Shown piece by piece: positions 5,888 through 7,059 of a stretch of 7,059 nucleotides of DNA (its first letter is position 1; each line of letters starts with the position of its first letter). The stretch is taken from contig JBCCFC010000717.1 in NCBI GenBank assembly GCA_039029935.1, positions 1-7,059 of the forward strand, written 5' to 3'. The stretch is from G039029935 sp039029935 (GTDB lineage Bacteria; Chloroflexota; Anaerolineae; Caldilineales; Caldilineaceae). The position numbers were made by a program, and so were the translations under genes. The notes beneath the pieces were generated by a model. The model was not told where the DNA came from. It saw only the letters and a list, made by a program, of their open reading frames with translations, and did not search any database.

Positions 5888-5893
5888 TAACTT

Positions 5894-7059
5894 ATGTTTG
5901 ACACACTCATTAAAAACGGAACCATTATTGATGGTGATAAAACACCTCGTTACCGCGCAGATGTTGCCATCAATGGTGACCAGGTTGTACAAATTGGCGA
6001 TTTTAGCGATGCAGATGCGCGTCAGGTGATTGATGCCACTGGCAAGATGATTGCGCCTGGATTCGTAGACACCCACAATCACTCGGATGGATGGTTGCTG
6101 AAAGTGCCTTACCTTGTTTCTAAAACCACCCAAGGATTCACCAGCGAAGTCATCATGGCTGATGGCATCTCCTATGCACCACTTGCCCCACATACGGCAC
6201 ATGACTGGATTTACTATATGCGCACACTAAACGCCATCACATTTGAGGAGTACACGGGCTGGCAAACACTGGCCGAGTATATGGCACTGCTTGATGGTAC
6301 GAATGTTCAGAATAGTATCACGCATATCCCCTATGCAAATGTGCGTACACTGGCCTTTGGCGGTACAGGTGGTTGGGGGCAATTGCCCCCTGATGACTAC
6401 CAAATGAGTTTGATTCTGCGTGAGATGGAAATGGGTATGGAAGCGGGGGCAGTTGGGGTCTCGACGGGGTTGGATTACGTTGCGCAGTTTTTTGCCACAA
6501 CCGATGAATTGGTCGAAGCCTGCGCCCCGTTGGTCGAGAAACAAGGGCTTTATGTCACGCACGTCCGCTATAAGAAAGGAACGTTGGCGGGGGTACAAGA
6601 GGCAGTCGAGATTGGCAAGCGAGCGGGTATCCCTGTGCATATCTCTCACTTCAAAGGAACAACGCCGCAGGAGGTTGACGAATTATTGACGTATGTCGAT
6701 ACGGTTGCAACCCAAGAGGTCGATTTTTCGTTTGATGTGTATCCTTATCTGCCAGGGTCAACCATGCTCAACTACCTGCTGCCCTATGAGGTCTGGACGG
6801 ATGGACCGCTGGGTGTCATCCGCCATTTGAAACGGCCAGATATTCGTCAACAGTTTACGCACAGCTTGCAACAGCTACCACTGGATGCCACACACATTGC
6901 CTGGGTTGGTGGCAAAGACAATCACCATCACCAAGGAAAAATGCTGAGTACGTACATTGCCGAGCGTGGTATGTCTGCCGGGGATGCAATGGCAGATTTG
7001 CTGATTGAGGAGAACCTCGCGGTGCTGTTGGTCATCAGCAAAGGGGCAGAGCATGATAC
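5894..7059 (+). CDS. N-acyl-D-amino-acid deacylase-like amidohydrolase, 3' end cut by the window
   Basis: The frame is open for 388 codons to the window edge. It reads as the first three quarters of a metal-dependent amidohydrolase of the D-aminoacylase type, usually about 480-530 residues, which hydrolyses N-acyl-D-amino acids to a D-amino acid and a carboxylate in the cytoplasm. The N-terminal beta domain has the familiar IKNGTIIDG (6-14), followed by the metal motif GFVDTHNHSD (56-65, His61 and His63). Next comes QGFTSEVIMADGISYAPL (80-97). YVTHVR (220-225, His223) and VHISHFKG (248-255, His249 and His252) match the histidine strands of the barrel. Where Alcaligenes D-aminoacylase has metal ligand Cys96 in NCG, this protein has Asp90 in ADG. 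The catalytic Asp expected late in the barrel lies beyond the window. No signal peptide is present. It has its own promoter and a long leader. Related dihydroorotase or hydantoinase activity is an alternative; the substrate cannot be deduced. Confidence 0.85.
   Translation, partial: MFDTLIKNGTIIDGDKTPRYRADVAINGDQVVQIGDFSDADARQVIDATGKMIAPGFVDTHNHSDGWLLKVPYLVSKTTQGFTSEVIMADGISYAPLAPHTAHDWIYYMRTLNAITFEEYTGWQTLAEYMALLDGTNVQNSITHIPYANVRTLAFGGTGGWGQLPPDDYQMSLILREMEMGMEAGAVGVSTGLDYVAQFFATTDELVEACAPLVEKQGLYVTHVRYKKGTLAGVQEAVEIGKRAGIPVHISHFKGTTPQEVDELLTYVDTVATQEVDFSFDVYPYLPGSTMLNYLLPYEVWTDGPLGVIRHLKRPDIRQQFTHSLQQLPLDATHIAWVGGKDNHHHQGKMLSTYIAERGMSAGDAMADLLIEENLAVLLVISKGAEHD

Noticed and set aside
5882..6649. 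Minus-strand frames opposite the deacylase gene
   Set aside because: They are shadows of a continuous 388-codon frame with conserved amidohydrolase metal motifs.

Overview
The window looks like bacterial chromosomal DNA of moderate GC content. It is densely coded, with three transcription units, sigma-70-type promoters and Shine-Dalgarno sites. The gene mix suggests a Chloroflexota-like bacterium: a large DinG-type helicase, a small secreted protein with LxMTxxDLxAAxxAG and ITxEQADxLIxRIENG repeats, and a D-aminoacylase-type amidohydrolase with a QGFTSEV...DGISYAP segment. That assignment rests on recalled family resemblance, not on a marker gene. No rRNA, tRNA, CRISPR array, insertion sequence or phage gene was recognised.

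Layout. Bases 1-136 are intergenic and hold a likely promoter that fires leftward out of the window. Bases 137-4559 form a leftward two-gene operon. The first gene (4559 to 2820) encodes a P-loop ATPase fused to a winged helix and a C-terminal PD-(D/E)XK nuclease-like domain. Sixteen bases later comes the second gene (2803 to 137), an 888-residue DinG/XPD-type iron-sulfur superfamily 2 helicase. A near-consensus promoter (TTGATA, 17 bases, TATAAT) lies just upstream of the ATPase gene. Bases 4560-4791 are a divergent intergenic region. Bases 4792-5295 encode a 167-residue exported protein with a signal peptide, short helical repeats and a Gly/Arg-rich tail, closed by a perfect 13-bp hairpin.

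Bases 5296-5893 contain no convincing protein gene but are rich in signals. There is an extended -10 promoter followed about 120 bases on by a very strong intrinsic terminator, which together suggest a small RNA. Next comes a strong promoter whose TATAAT lies in a perfect 15-bp tandem duplication. After that is a leader of roughly 180 bases with hairpins that can pair in mutually exclusive ways. Bases 5894-7059 begin an N-acyl-D-amino-acid deacylase-like metal-dependent amidohydrolase that runs off the window end.

How the genes work together. The ATPase-nuclease and the helicase are very probably co-transcribed, so a shared DNA-processing role (repair, replication-fork handling or defence) is a reasonable inference but not shown. 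The secreted protein and the deacylase look like independent units. The deacylase probably hydrolyses N-acyl-D-amino acids or related amides, and its structured leader suggests possible post-initiation control. The best candidates for something undescribed are the ATPase-nuclease/helicase pair, the deacylase leader and the 5459-5575 small RNA.
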